Assembly (NCBI GenBank): GCA_964472465.1
Contig: CAYYLW010000021.1
Coordinates: forward strand, 1-24,171
Reading direction: 5' to 3'
Length of the DNA: 24,171 bases
Origin: JAAYCI01 sp964472465
Lineage (GTDB): Bacteria > Bacillota > Clostridia > Oscillospirales > Ruminococcaceae
Under the pieces are notes generated by a model. The model saw nothing but the letters and a program-made list of their open reading frames with translations, was not told where the DNA came from and did no database searches. Below are positions 14,758-22,459 of the stretch, in pieces (the first letter of the stretch is position 1; the number at the start of each line of letters is the position of its first letter). A program made the position numbers and the translations under genes.

Positions 14758-15966
14758 TTGAATAAAAAGCTACGTGGCACCTTTACCCGGCGCACCCTAT
14801 CCAACCTGGCGGTGGTGTTTTTGGGCGTGCTTCTTTTTATGGCATTGTTCAATTTTGGCGAGGTCACCCGTATTGTTGGCTGGGCGCTGGGTTTATTCAC
14901 CCCCTTCGCCATTGGCCTAGCCATTGCCTACCTGCTCAATTTGCCCATGCGCTTTTTGGAAAAAAAGGTGTATTGCCGTGTCAAAAGCCGCAAGCTGATA
15001 CGCCTATTTTCCATTTTAACGGTATATCTGCTGGTGCTGGTGCTGATTGTGGTGCTCATCCTGATGATTCTGCCCCAACTGGTGGATAGCATTGTTTCCC
15101 TAATCGGCAATATTCCCCAGTACCTGGGCAATATCAGCGAACTGGCCACCTGGCTAACCAGCTATTTCAACCTGGAACCCGGCACGCTGGATTTTTTCGT
15201 GGTAAGCTACAAGGATTTTGTGAACGAGGCCATCCGTGTGGTGCGCGCCGCCCTGCCAGATTTGCTGAACTGGAGTATCAAAATTGGCTCGGGGCTTGTC
15301 AGCGGGCTCACCGCCGTCATCGCCTCCATCTACCTGCTGGTTAGCAAGGAAAAGCTACTGGGGCAGTGCAAAAAAGTGATGTTTGCCCTGCTACCCCAAA
15401 AACGGGCCAGCGGCCTTTTGCAGGTGGGCACCCTGTCCAACCGTGTTTTCTCCGGCTTCATTGGGGGCAAAATCATCGATAGCGCTATCATTGGGCTAAT
15501 TTGCTATGTGTTCATGTGGGTAACCAACACCTTCTTTTATCCCATGCCCCTTTCTCTGCTCATCAGTATCATTATCGGCATCACCAACATTATCCCGTTT
15601 TTTGGCCCCTTCATCGGGGCCATCCCCTCGGTGCTGTTGCTGCTCCTTGTCAACCCTGGCAGCGCCATCATCTTCACCGTTTTTGTGATTGTGTTGCAGC
15701 AGTTCGACGGCAATATCCTGGGCCCCAAAATTTTGGGGGATTCCACCGGCCTGCCCGCGCTGTGGGTGCTGGTGGCCATCATCATTGGCGGCGGCCTGTT
15801 TGGGTTCATCGGCATGGTGCTGGGCGTGCCCTCCGTGGCTGTCATCTACACCCTCAGCAGTGATTTTGTAGCAAAGCGCCTACAGAAAAAAGGCATAGAC
15901 GAAAATGGCGAAACGCTGGCTACCGAGGAAGCCCCGCCGGAGGAAAACAGAGAAGAGTTGCCCTAA
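14758..15966 (+). CDS. AI-2E family membrane transporter (PF01594, PerM/YdbI type)
   Basis: The 402-residue protein has about eight hydrophobic segments and the family signature in its second half: ITNIIPFFGPFIGAIPS (275-291), then LQQFDGNILGPKILGDSTG (313-331) followed by LPALWVL. A long polar segment of about 80 residues between the second and later membrane blocks (about 105-185) is also typical. Members were named for autoinducer-2 export (TqsA), but others act as Na+/H+ antiporters or have unknown roles, so the substrate is open. The acidic C-terminal tail after 375 is Glu-rich. TTG 14758 is chosen by ribosome-site spacing; GTG 14743 would add five residues. The next gene follows after 77 bases without a clear terminator. 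Confidence 0.88.
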   Translation: MNKKLRGTFTRRTLSNLAVVFLGVLLFMALFNFGEVTRIVGWALGLFTPFAIGLAIAYLLNLPMRFLEKKVYCRVKSRKLIRLFSILTVYLLVLVLIVVLILMILPQLVDSIVSLIGNIPQYLGNISELATWLTSYFNLEPGTLDFFVVSYKDFVNEAIRVVRAALPDLLNWSIKIGSGLVSGLTAVIASIYLLVSKEKLLGQCKKVMFALLPQKRASGLLQVGTLSNRVFSGFIGGKIIDSAIIGLICYVFMWVTNTFFYPMPLSLLISIIIGITNIIPFFGPFIGAIPSVLLLLLVNPGSAIIFTVFVIVLQQFDGNILGPKILGDSTGLPALWVLVAIIIGGGLFGFIGMVLGVPSVAVIYTLSSDFVAKRLQKKGIDENGETLATEEAPPEENREELP

Positions 15967-16043
15967 CAGCAGCTTTTTATAGACCTGCGGGTTCCCTAAC
16001 TTTTTTACAAGACCACCACCAAACGCAAATAAGGGGATTGATT

Positions 16044-16742
16044 ATGAAAGCCAAAGAAAAGCACCAAGGCGGCGCACGGCGTTTTCAGCTCAGTTTTGTT
16101 TTATTTTCCCTCGCCTACATTTTGCTGGGGCTGATCCGTATTTTGGACACTGACCCCACCAGCATGCTGCTGTGTTATATCCTGGGGGGCTTTGCGCTGG
16201 CGGGCGGTGTGGTACGCATGGCCTTTTTCTTCCTAAAACCCAATGCGGCGCGCCTCTTCCGCAACGACCTTGCCATAGGCGTGTTGCTGCTGTTTGCCGG
16301 GCTGTATTGTATCTTGAAACCCGAAAGCATTCTGGCCTTGCTTCCGGTGGTGTTGGGATTTGGCGTTTTATTCGACAGTGTGCTAAAAATGGAGTATAGC
16401 TTCCACATGAAGCGCGCCCAGTTTGGCGCCTGGGCACCGCTGGTGGTGCTGGCGCTGGTTTCCTGCCTGGGCGGCGTGTTGCTGGTGCTAAACAGTTTTA
16501 GCGGCAAGGCCCTGCAATATTTCATGGGTGGCACGCTGATTTATGACGGCCTGCTGAACCTGCTTACCTTGGTGCTGCTTACGGTGATGCTGCGCCGCAA
16601 AGGCCCCGGCCAAAAGGCGGCCGGGCTGAAAACGGGCCGCGACTCCCTACTGGATGCCCAGCCATTTGATGAGCCGATGTTTGACTCTTCGTCCCCCGCC
16701 GCAGAGGGCGAGGCCGGCATATCCATGGATGCGCCCGAATAA
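16044..16742 (+). CDS. DUF308/HdeD-like membrane protein
   Basis: The 232-residue product has six hydrophobic segments (about 14-33, 41-62, 75-92, 96-115, 130-150 and 157-183) arranged as repeated pairs, as in the DUF308/HdeD family. LKPESILALLPVVLGFGVLFDSV (split at 91-113) is the repeat unit typical of this family. A polar, acidic tail of about 50 residues follows. HdeD is linked to acid resistance in enterobacteria, but Firmicute members have no settled role. AAGGGG lies seven bases before ATG 16044. The gene may be co-transcribed with the AI-2E-type gene and ends at a clear terminator. Confidence 0.75.
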   Translation: MKAKEKHQGGARRFQLSFVLFSLAYILLGLIRILDTDPTSMLLCYILGGFALAGGVVRMAFFFLKPNAARLFRNDLAIGVLLLFAGLYCILKPESILALLPVVLGFGVLFDSVLKMEYSFHMKRAQFGAWAPLVVLALVSCLGGVLLVLNSFSGKALQYFMGGTLIYDGLLNLLTLVLLTVMLRRKGPGQKAAGLKTGRDSLLDAQPFDEPMFDSSSPAAEGEAGISMDAPE

Positions 16743-16771
16743 AAAAACCGCCCCACAACTTCTGCCTTTAC

Positions 16772-16804
16772 ACGCCTGCCGGGCAACCGCAGGCGTTTTT
16801 TCTT
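16772..16804 (+). terminator. Intrinsic terminator after the DUF308-like gene
   Basis: ACGCCTGC (16772-16779) pairs with GCAGGCGT (16789-16796), followed by a run of six T. Confidence 0.9.
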
Positions 16805-16887
16805 TGCCATTTTACATCCCGGCGAATTCCCTGGTTAAAAAAAAGGTAGATGTTTCATGAATTTACTGGCATCAAGCGAAAGGCATG

Positions 16888-16896
16888 TGCTATAAT
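16888..16896 (+). promoter_or_regulatory. Extended -10 promoter of the EAL/GGDEF gene
   Basis: TGCTATAAT is a perfect extended -10 element. The -35 is weak (TGGCAT at 16867-16872, 18-bp spacer). The start near 16903 leaves a leader of about 125 bases with small alternative stems before ATG 17028. Confidence 0.65.
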
Positions 16897-17027
16897 ATGT
16901 ATGAATTACACGAAAATTGAAGCACAGCATGGGCTGTGGCCTCCACTTACAAATGGCCAAGAAACACTTAGCCAAATACATGCCCCAAAAGCCAGGCCCG
17001 CATTCACTTTTGAAAGGACGCTCACCA

Positions 17028-20000
17028 ATGTCTACTCCATCTTCTGCCCAGCAAACGGAAGTTTTAGATGCCCTCACCCAGTTGCCACCGCAGCCTTCAT
17101 TTATGTCGCTCATCTCCCAGATGGCCAAAGGAAAACACCCCTGTGAAATCATGATTCTGGGCATAGACAATTTCAAAGCGCTGAACAACCAGTATAGCTA
17201 CACGTTTGGGGATCAAGTCTTGCAGCATTTAGCCAGCGAGCTGAAAGAAAACTTTCCCAAGGGGACGCAATTGTTCCGCCTGTATGGAGATTGCTTTGGC
17301 GTGGTGTGCCCCGGCCAACATGCCAGCCAATGTGAAGATTTATACCGGCTTATTTCCCAAGCCCCCCGCCGGGTGGAGGGTCTCTCCGTCTCCTTCACCA
17401 TTTCGGCGGGCATCTGCCAATGCCCCAGCCACGGAACCGATGGCGACACCCTGTTCACCTGCGCTAGCTTGGCCCTGGCCCAGGCAAAGCAGGGAACCAA
17501 AAGAAAATGCCTCTACTACTGGCCAGATTTATCTCAAAAAGCCAACCGGGAAATTTTGCTGCTTGAGCGGCTGCGCCACAGCATTGAGCATAATTTTGCC
17601 GGGTTTGAGGTGTATTACCAGCCCATTATGAAAAACAACACCAAAACCCTGCATGGCTGCGAGGCCCTGCTGCGCTGGCAGGATGAAGCCTTCCCCGAGG
17701 GGATAAGCCCCTATATGTTTGTGCCTGCCTTAGAGCACAGCGGGATGATATGGGATGTGGGCCAATGGGTGATACACACGGCGTTGGCCCAGTGCGAAAA
17801 ATGGCAGCGCCTGGCCCCCGGCCTTTGCATGAATATCAATGCTGCCGCCAGCCAGTTTGAGGATAGCCGCTTCCCCGAAATGGTGGTGCAGGCCCTTGCC
17901 CAATACCATATCCCCGCGCAAACCATTACCTTAGAACTAACCGAAAGCGGACGGGGAGAGTTTCATTCCATCCGCAGCGCCTTCGAGTATCTGCGCAAGC
18001 ACGGCCTGCAAACCGCCTTGGATGATTTTGGCACAGGCTATGCCTCGGTGGATATCTTCCGCAAAATCAGCGCCGATGAACTGAAAATAGACCGCTCTTT
18101 TTTAGAACGCATCACCAATGATGTGACCGACCAGATTTTGCTAAATAGCATCATTGACATGTGCAACAAAATGAACATCATGGTGTGTGTGGAAGGCGTG
18201 GAAAACGCCGAGATTGAACATATTATCTCCCAAATGGGGCCACAGGTGCTACAGGGCTACCACTACAGCCGCCCGCTGAACGCTGAAAACTTTGAAAAGC
18301 AGTTTTTACAAACCACCGTCTTGGCCCATGACGCCCAGGAGAAGCTGTCCCCTGTGGTGTATGCAGAACACCGCCCCGCCCAACCCATGACCTATTCCGC
18401 CATTGTGAACAACGCCCACGCGGGTATTTTCCAGGTGGGCATGGACAATGAGTTCACCTTCCTCACCTGCAATGAGGGGTACCGCCGGATGCTGGGCTAT
18501 ACCTTCCAGGAAATGGAGGAAAAATTTGGGAATAAGGCGCTGGGCTTTGTACACCCAGACGACATGGCCTGGGTGAACGAGGAAATACGCCGCCAGCTTG
18601 GTATGGGCGACACCGTGAGCATTGAGTTCCGCGTGGTGCGTAGCGACGGGCGGCCCATTTGGATACTGGGCACCGGCAACGTGGTGCGCAACAGCGGGGG
18701 TAACCCCAGCTTGATTGTAAATATTGTAGAAAACGATGAACGCAAGCGAAAAAACCTGGAAACCGAACGCCTGCTGGCACAGTATGAGAACATCTTGGCC
18801 CAGCTTCCCACCGGCGTAAAATACATCCGTTATGACCCCGATTTCACCATCGAATATATCTCCCCCGGCTTTTTGTCCATCCTGGGCTTTAGCTTGCAGG
18901 AAGTGATGGAGGATTATGACGGCAAATACATCAACCTCATCTATGAGGAAGACCGCCAGCAGGTGTTTAGCGACGCGCTGAACCAGGTGCAAAAAAGCGA
19001 TGTGGTGTTGCTGCGGTACCGTTCTTTGTGCAAGGATGGGCGTTTGATTTGGCTGGAAACGGTCTCCCGGCTTTGCCCCATGGACGAAGATGGCATCCAG
19101 CGTTGCTGTTCCAGCGTGGTGGATGTTACCGAGACCATCACCCCCGAAGAACAGCGCCCGGCGCTGAACATCATGAACCGGCTGCAAAGCGCCTCGCAGG
19201 TGTGGGGGGAAATGGTGTTTGAATACAATTTTATCACCGGCCAGGTGGCGGTTTCGGAAAGTTTTGCACAACTTTTCGGCTATGATTTGCCTGAAAACAC
19301 CCACATCAACCCACAACTCGTTTTCCAACAGAACCACGAGGAGTTTTTAGCACAGTTGGAGCCCGCCAAAAGCGGCGTAAACCCGGCCCCCTTTGAAATA
19401 CAGGCCTTCCGGGCGGATGGCAGCCCCCTGTGGTGCAGGGTGATGGTGCACCCCTCGGGCGTGATTGGCGAGGAAGTGGTTTCGGCCATTGGGAAGATGA
19501 TTGATATTGACAAAGAGCGCGCCGAACGGGAGCGCTTGCATCTGGCCACCCAGCTAGACCCGCTTACCCAACTCTATAACAAAAGCGCTATCGAAACAAA
19601 TATTGTTTCTTTGCTGAACCTCTCCCCCGATGTGCCCTATGCCTGCTGGATTTTGGATTTGGACAACTTCAAAAATGTGAACGACAGTTTGGGCCATTTT
19701 TCGGGAGACCAGCTTCTGCAAGATATTGCCCGCCGCCTGCGCCAGGCTTTCCGCAAAACCGATATCCTAGGCCGGGCCGGCGGGGACGAATTTTTGGTGT
19801 TTGCCGAGTATAACGGCGACAGAAACTGGCTGCAAGGCCGTGGGCGGCAGGTGATGGAGTTGCTGCGTACCCCCTTGGATTTGCAGGGAACGGAGATTGT
19901 TCCTTCGGTGAGCATTGGCATCTCCTGCTACCCGAAAGACGGCCAGGATTTTGCGGAACTGTACCAAAAAGCCGATAAGGCCCTCTATCGCATTAAAACC

Positions 20001-20030
20001 ACCACCAAAAACAATTTCTGCCTTTTTTAA
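17028..20030 (+). CDS. Degenerate GGDEF-EAL-PAS-PAS-PAS-GGDEF c-di-GMP protein
   Basis: The 1000-residue cytosolic protein has six modules. Residues 11-168 are GGDEF-like, but the motif reads YGDCF (86-90) and is surely inactive. Residues 173-426 are an EAL domain with key residues intact: CEALLRW (EAL 212-214), Asn269, Glu303 in LELTES, DDFGTG (332-337), Lys353 in KIDRSF and Glu389 in VEGVE, so it should hydrolyse c-di-GMP. Residues 455-568, 588-703 and 718-829 are PAS domains. Residues 833-1000 are a second GGDEF with an intact motif (918-922) and an RxxD site (RKTD, 909-912), so synthesis with feedback is plausible. Placing the cyclase at the far C-terminus behind the PAS modules is uncommon. 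AAAGGA lies nine bases before ATG 17028; TTG 16917 has no site. The gene is monocistronic. Confidence 0.92.
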   Translation: MSTPSSAQQTEVLDALTQLPPQPSFMSLISQMAKGKHPCEIMILGIDNFKALNNQYSYTFGDQVLQHLASELKENFPKGTQLFRLYGDCFGVVCPGQHASQCEDLYRLISQAPRRVEGLSVSFTISAGICQCPSHGTDGDTLFTCASLALAQAKQGTKRKCLYYWPDLSQKANREILLLERLRHSIEHNFAGFEVYYQPIMKNNTKTLHGCEALLRWQDEAFPEGISPYMFVPALEHSGMIWDVGQWVIHTALAQCEKWQRLAPGLCMNINAAASQFEDSRFPEMVVQALAQYHIPAQTITLELTESGRGEFHSIRSAFEYLRKHGLQTALDDFGTGYASVDIFRKISADELKIDRSFLERITNDVTDQILLNSIIDMCNKMNIMVCVEGVENAEIEHIISQMGPQVLQGYHYSRPLNAENFEKQFLQTTVLAHDAQEKLSPVVYAEHRPAQPMTYSAIVNNAHAGIFQVGMDNEFTFLTCNEGYRRMLGYTFQEMEEKFGNKALGFVHPDDMAWVNEEIRRQLGMGDTVSIEFRVVRSDGRPIWILGTGNVVRNSGGNPSLIVNIVENDERKRKNLETERLLAQYENILAQLPTGVKYIRYDPDFTIEYISPGFLSILGFSLQEVMEDYDGKYINLIYEEDRQQVFSDALNQVQKSDVVLLRYRSLCKDGRLIWLETVSRLCPMDEDGIQRCCSSVVDVTETITPEEQRPALNIMNRLQSASQVWGEMVFEYNFITGQVAVSESFAQLFGYDLPENTHINPQLVFQQNHEEFLAQLEPAKSGVNPAPFEIQAFRADGSPLWCRVMVHPSGVIGEEVVSAIGKMIDIDKERAERERLHLATQLDPLTQLYNKSAIETNIVSLLNLSPDVPYACWILDLDNFKNVNDSLGHFSGDQLLQDIARRLRQAFRKTDILGRAGGDEFLVFAEYNGDRNWLQGRGRQVMELLRTPLDLQGTEIVPSVSIGISCYPKDGQDFAELYQKADKALYRIKTTTKNNFCLF

Positions 20031-20082
20031 GGCAGATGCGCCCCTGTTTTTTTCCCGTTCACTTTTCCCCAACACTAAAATG

Positions 20083-20128
20083 CACCCGTCTCCTGGTTGT
20101 TTGAAAACCGGAGGACGGGTGTTTTTTT
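20083..20128 (+). terminator. Intrinsic terminator after the EAL/GGDEF gene
   Basis: CACCCGTC (20083-20090) pairs with GACGGGTG (20114-20121), extended by CCTGGTT against AACCGG with a bulge, and followed by seven T. It stands between convergent genes. Confidence 0.9.
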
Positions 20129-20144
20129 AAGTGGAATGCGCAGG

Positions 20145-21428
20145 TTATGGCAGCAGCGGCAGAATATCGGCCAGGTTTTGCAGTGTATGGGTAGCAGGGG
20201 CCCCCGCGCCAGGCTTTGGGTGCACCCACACCGGGGTAAATCCCGCCCCGCTCGCACCCTCTATATCATCCTCTGGGCTGTCTCCCACCATCCAGCAGGC
20301 AGCGGGGTTTCCGGCCATCTGCCGCGCAAAATCAAAAATTTCCCGGCGGGGTTTATCGTAGCCCACCAGGGCCGATACCACCACGCCATCCAGCAGCGGC
20401 AATAGCCCCAGCGCCCCGGCCAACTCTTCCAGTTCCGGGTAGTTGTTTGAAAGTAAAAAGTGGCGGTAGCCCCGCTGTTTCAGCGTTTCCAATGTGGAAA
20501 CGGCGTCCGGGTATAGCCCGTAGCGCGCGGGATCCAGCACTTTTTCTCGCATGCGGGGGGCAATGCGCCGGGCTTCTGCCTCATTAAACCCACAGTTTTG
20601 CAGCATGGGCACAAATTCTTTCTCGCAGTGGGCCCACCAGGCACCCGGCGGGGTAAGGTGGCGGGTGTCCCGGCTGGGCACACTCCACCACGGCAGGCAT
20701 TTCCCGGCAAAGTGCTGCACCAGCACCTCTGCAACAAGGGGTTTTTGGGGCACCACCTCGGCGGCAGATTCGATGGCGGCGTCAAACCAGGTGACGTCCG
20801 GCAGGGTGAGGGTGCCGTGAAAATCCCAGAACAGTACAGGTTTTTCCTCTAGCATCGCTTGAAGCTCCTCTCTTGTGTACAGGCTGCCCAGCACCTGTCG
20901 TAGCGCGCGCTTGGATAGCCGCTGTGGTAGCCCCGCGCGCTGCAACAGCAAGCGGCGGCGCTGGGCGCTTTCCGGCCCGCCGGAAATACCCAGTTCATAT
21001 AAATCCGTATAGTTCAGGCTCTCCTCCGCTGGCCGCTGGGGTAACTCCCCTACCCCGGCACGCCGCAAGGCTTCCAGCAACAATTCGGGGCTCATACCTT
21101 CCACGCCCAGGGTGCCCTCCTTGGAGGGCTGGCTCTTCCGCCCCTCTTTGCCGGGCAGCGCGGGGATGTAGGCATGCTTTATCTCGCAGCCAGCCGCAAT
21201 CTTCTCCACATAGTGGCGAATGCGAAAGCCGGCGGCGTCGGAATCGGTAAGCAATACCAGCCCACGCTGCTTTCCCAGTTTCCGCAGCAGGGCCTTTTTT
21301 TCTTCGCTGGAAAAGATGGAAAACCCGTCGGTGGTCAAAATCAGCCCGTCCACCACCCCGGCCAGGGCCGCCGCATCATAGCGGCCCTCCACCACCAGCA
21401 CTTCGTGCAAACGCAGCCGCTGCTTCAT
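20145..21428 (-). CDS. Toprim (RNase M5-like, DUF4093)-HAD hydrolase fusion
   Basis: The 427-residue single reading frame joins two proteins. Residues 1-90 are a Toprim domain (VVEGRYD with Glu14; LTDSDAAG with Asp62 and Asp64), and 91-190 resemble the DUF4093 tail of RNase M5-like proteins (KEGTLGVEGM, YTDLYELGISG). RNase M5 matures 5S rRNA in Firmicutes. Residues 197-427 are a HAD phosphatase-type domain: motif I DFHGTLT (202-208), Ser327, Lys359 and GDSPEDD (382-388). The second Asp of motif I (DxD), normally the general acid, is His204, so ordinary phosphatase activity is doubtful. No stop or frameshift separates the halves; an internal ATG at 20855 with GAGGAG nine bases upstream could start the HAD part alone. 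The ATG overlaps the holA stop (ATGA). Confidence 0.85.
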   Translation of the reverse strand: MKQRLRLHEVLVVEGRYDAAALAGVVDGLILTTDGFSIFSSEEKKALLRKLGKQRGLVLLTDSDAAGFRIRHYVEKIAAGCEIKHAYIPALPGKEGRKSQPSKEGTLGVEGMSPELLLEALRRAGVGELPQRPAEESLNYTDLYELGISGGPESAQRRRLLLQRAGLPQRLSKRALRQVLGSLYTREELQAMLEEKPVLFWDFHGTLTLPDVTWFDAAIESAAEVVPQKPLVAEVLVQHFAGKCLPWWSVPSRDTRHLTPPGAWWAHCEKEFVPMLQNCGFNEAEARRIAPRMREKVLDPARYGLYPDAVSTLETLKQRGYRHFLLSNNYPELEELAGALGLLPLLDGVVVSALVGYDKPRREIFDFARQMAGNPAACWMVGDSPEDDIEGASGAGFTPVWVHPKPGAGAPATHTLQNLADILPLLP

Positions 21429-22459
21429 CGCCCTTCCCTCAAGCGGATCAAATCCTCCAAGGTGGCTTGCAGCAGGATGCCTTTGTCCGAGAGGGGATTG
21501 CTTTTCAGGGCCCTGTCCAGCCCTTCCAGCGCCAGCACCCCTTCCTCCAAAGCCGCCGTAGAATATCGCGCCGCATTTTCCTTTGCCTTCACCAGGCGGT
21601 ATTCGTTGCCGGTGCAGTGCATGTCACGAAAAACCTCGGCCGGGCTATGGCGGCCTTCGGCGCCCACACGCACCCGTAGCATATCCACAAAGCTGCCCCC
21701 CAGCGCCGCCGTGATGGCAATGGGCTCGTGCTTTAAAGAGAGAAGTTCGGCCAGTTTTTCCTGCGCGGGGCCCCGCCGCCCGGTGGTGATTAGCCGCACC
21801 AGTTCAAACACGTCGGCCTCTATATTCAGCGCGCCATATTTTTGCACGGCGGTTGTCTCAATGGTTCCATAGGCTGCCATGGCGGCCAGTTTCAAGGTTT
21901 CGTTTTCCAGTAGCGGGCGGTTTGCGCCCGCGCGGTCCAGCAGTTCTTCGGCCGCTCCTGGGGCAAACTGCGCACCGCAGCCGGCAGCCACCTCCCGCAA
22001 AAAGGCCAGGTTTTCGGCTTTGGTGGGGGGAGAAAGCTCGGCGGCAAAGCCGTTTTTGGCCGCTGCTTCCAGCAGGCTTTTGGCCTTTTTTCCGGTGGCC
22101 GTCCGTTTATCCTTATGCAGGGCGGTCACCAGCAGCACCGCATTCTCCAAATCGCCAAACAGCTCTATCAATTCCTTGGCGTCCTTATCGCTCAACGCAC
22201 CCGCGCCCAGTTCCCGCAAAATGACATGGCGGCTGTCCCCAAACAGGGAAATGGCCCCTGTGGCGGCAATCAGCTCCCCCATATCCGGCAGGGGGCCGTC
22301 CAGCCGGGTGGGCGTTTCCTGGCCCTCTTTTTCCCAGCGGGCAACCACGGCTTTTTCAGCCTCCCGCAGCAGGTTGGCATCGGTGGAGGAAAAGTAAATC
22401 ACCGCGCCCTCTTGCAGGCTGGCCCATTGCTTATCCAGTTCTTTAAAAGAGGATATCAT
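21425..22459 (-). CDS. holA: DNA polymerase III delta subunit
   Basis: The 344-residue product matches the delta subunit of the clamp loader in length and pattern. The N-terminal AAA+-like domain opens with AVIYFSSTDANLLREA and has the SLFGDSRHVILRE segment (75-87), which corresponds to the family's hallmark 'slF.drrlVvv' strand. ENAVLLVT follows, and the C-terminal collar helices end in TLEDLIRLREGR. It lacks a working Walker A, as expected for delta. Delta opens the sliding clamp for loading at the replication fork. GGGAG lies seven bases before the ATG. It overlaps the end of comEC by 17 bases and the next gene by four, so translation is probably coupled. The comEC-holA order is common in Firmicutes. 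Confidence 0.9.
   Translation of the reverse strand: MISSFKELDKQWASLQEGAVIYFSSTDANLLREAEKAVVARWEKEGQETPTRLDGPLPDMGELIAATGAISLFGDSRHVILRELGAGALSDKDAKELIELFGDLENAVLLVTALHKDKRTATGKKAKSLLEAAAKNGFAAELSPPTKAENLAFLREVAAGCGAQFAPGAAEELLDRAGANRPLLENETLKLAAMAAYGTIETTAVQKYGALNIEADVFELVRLITTGRRGPAQEKLAELLSLKHEPIAITAALGGSFVDMLRVRVGAEGRHSPAEVFRDMHCTGNEYRLVKAKENAARYSTAALEEGVLALEGLDRALKSNPLSDKGILLQATLEDLIRLREGR

Noticed and set aside
18306..19337. 343-residue minus-strand frame opposite the PAS region
   Set aside because: It lies fully inside the well-supported EAL/GGDEF gene, has no family motif and a His/Gly-rich composition typical of an antisense shadow.
20145..21428. Frameshift or two separate genes instead of a fusion
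   Set aside because: The reading frame is continuous, both halves have intact motifs in the same frame, and no stop is present at the border; an internal start is possible but does not remove the fusion.
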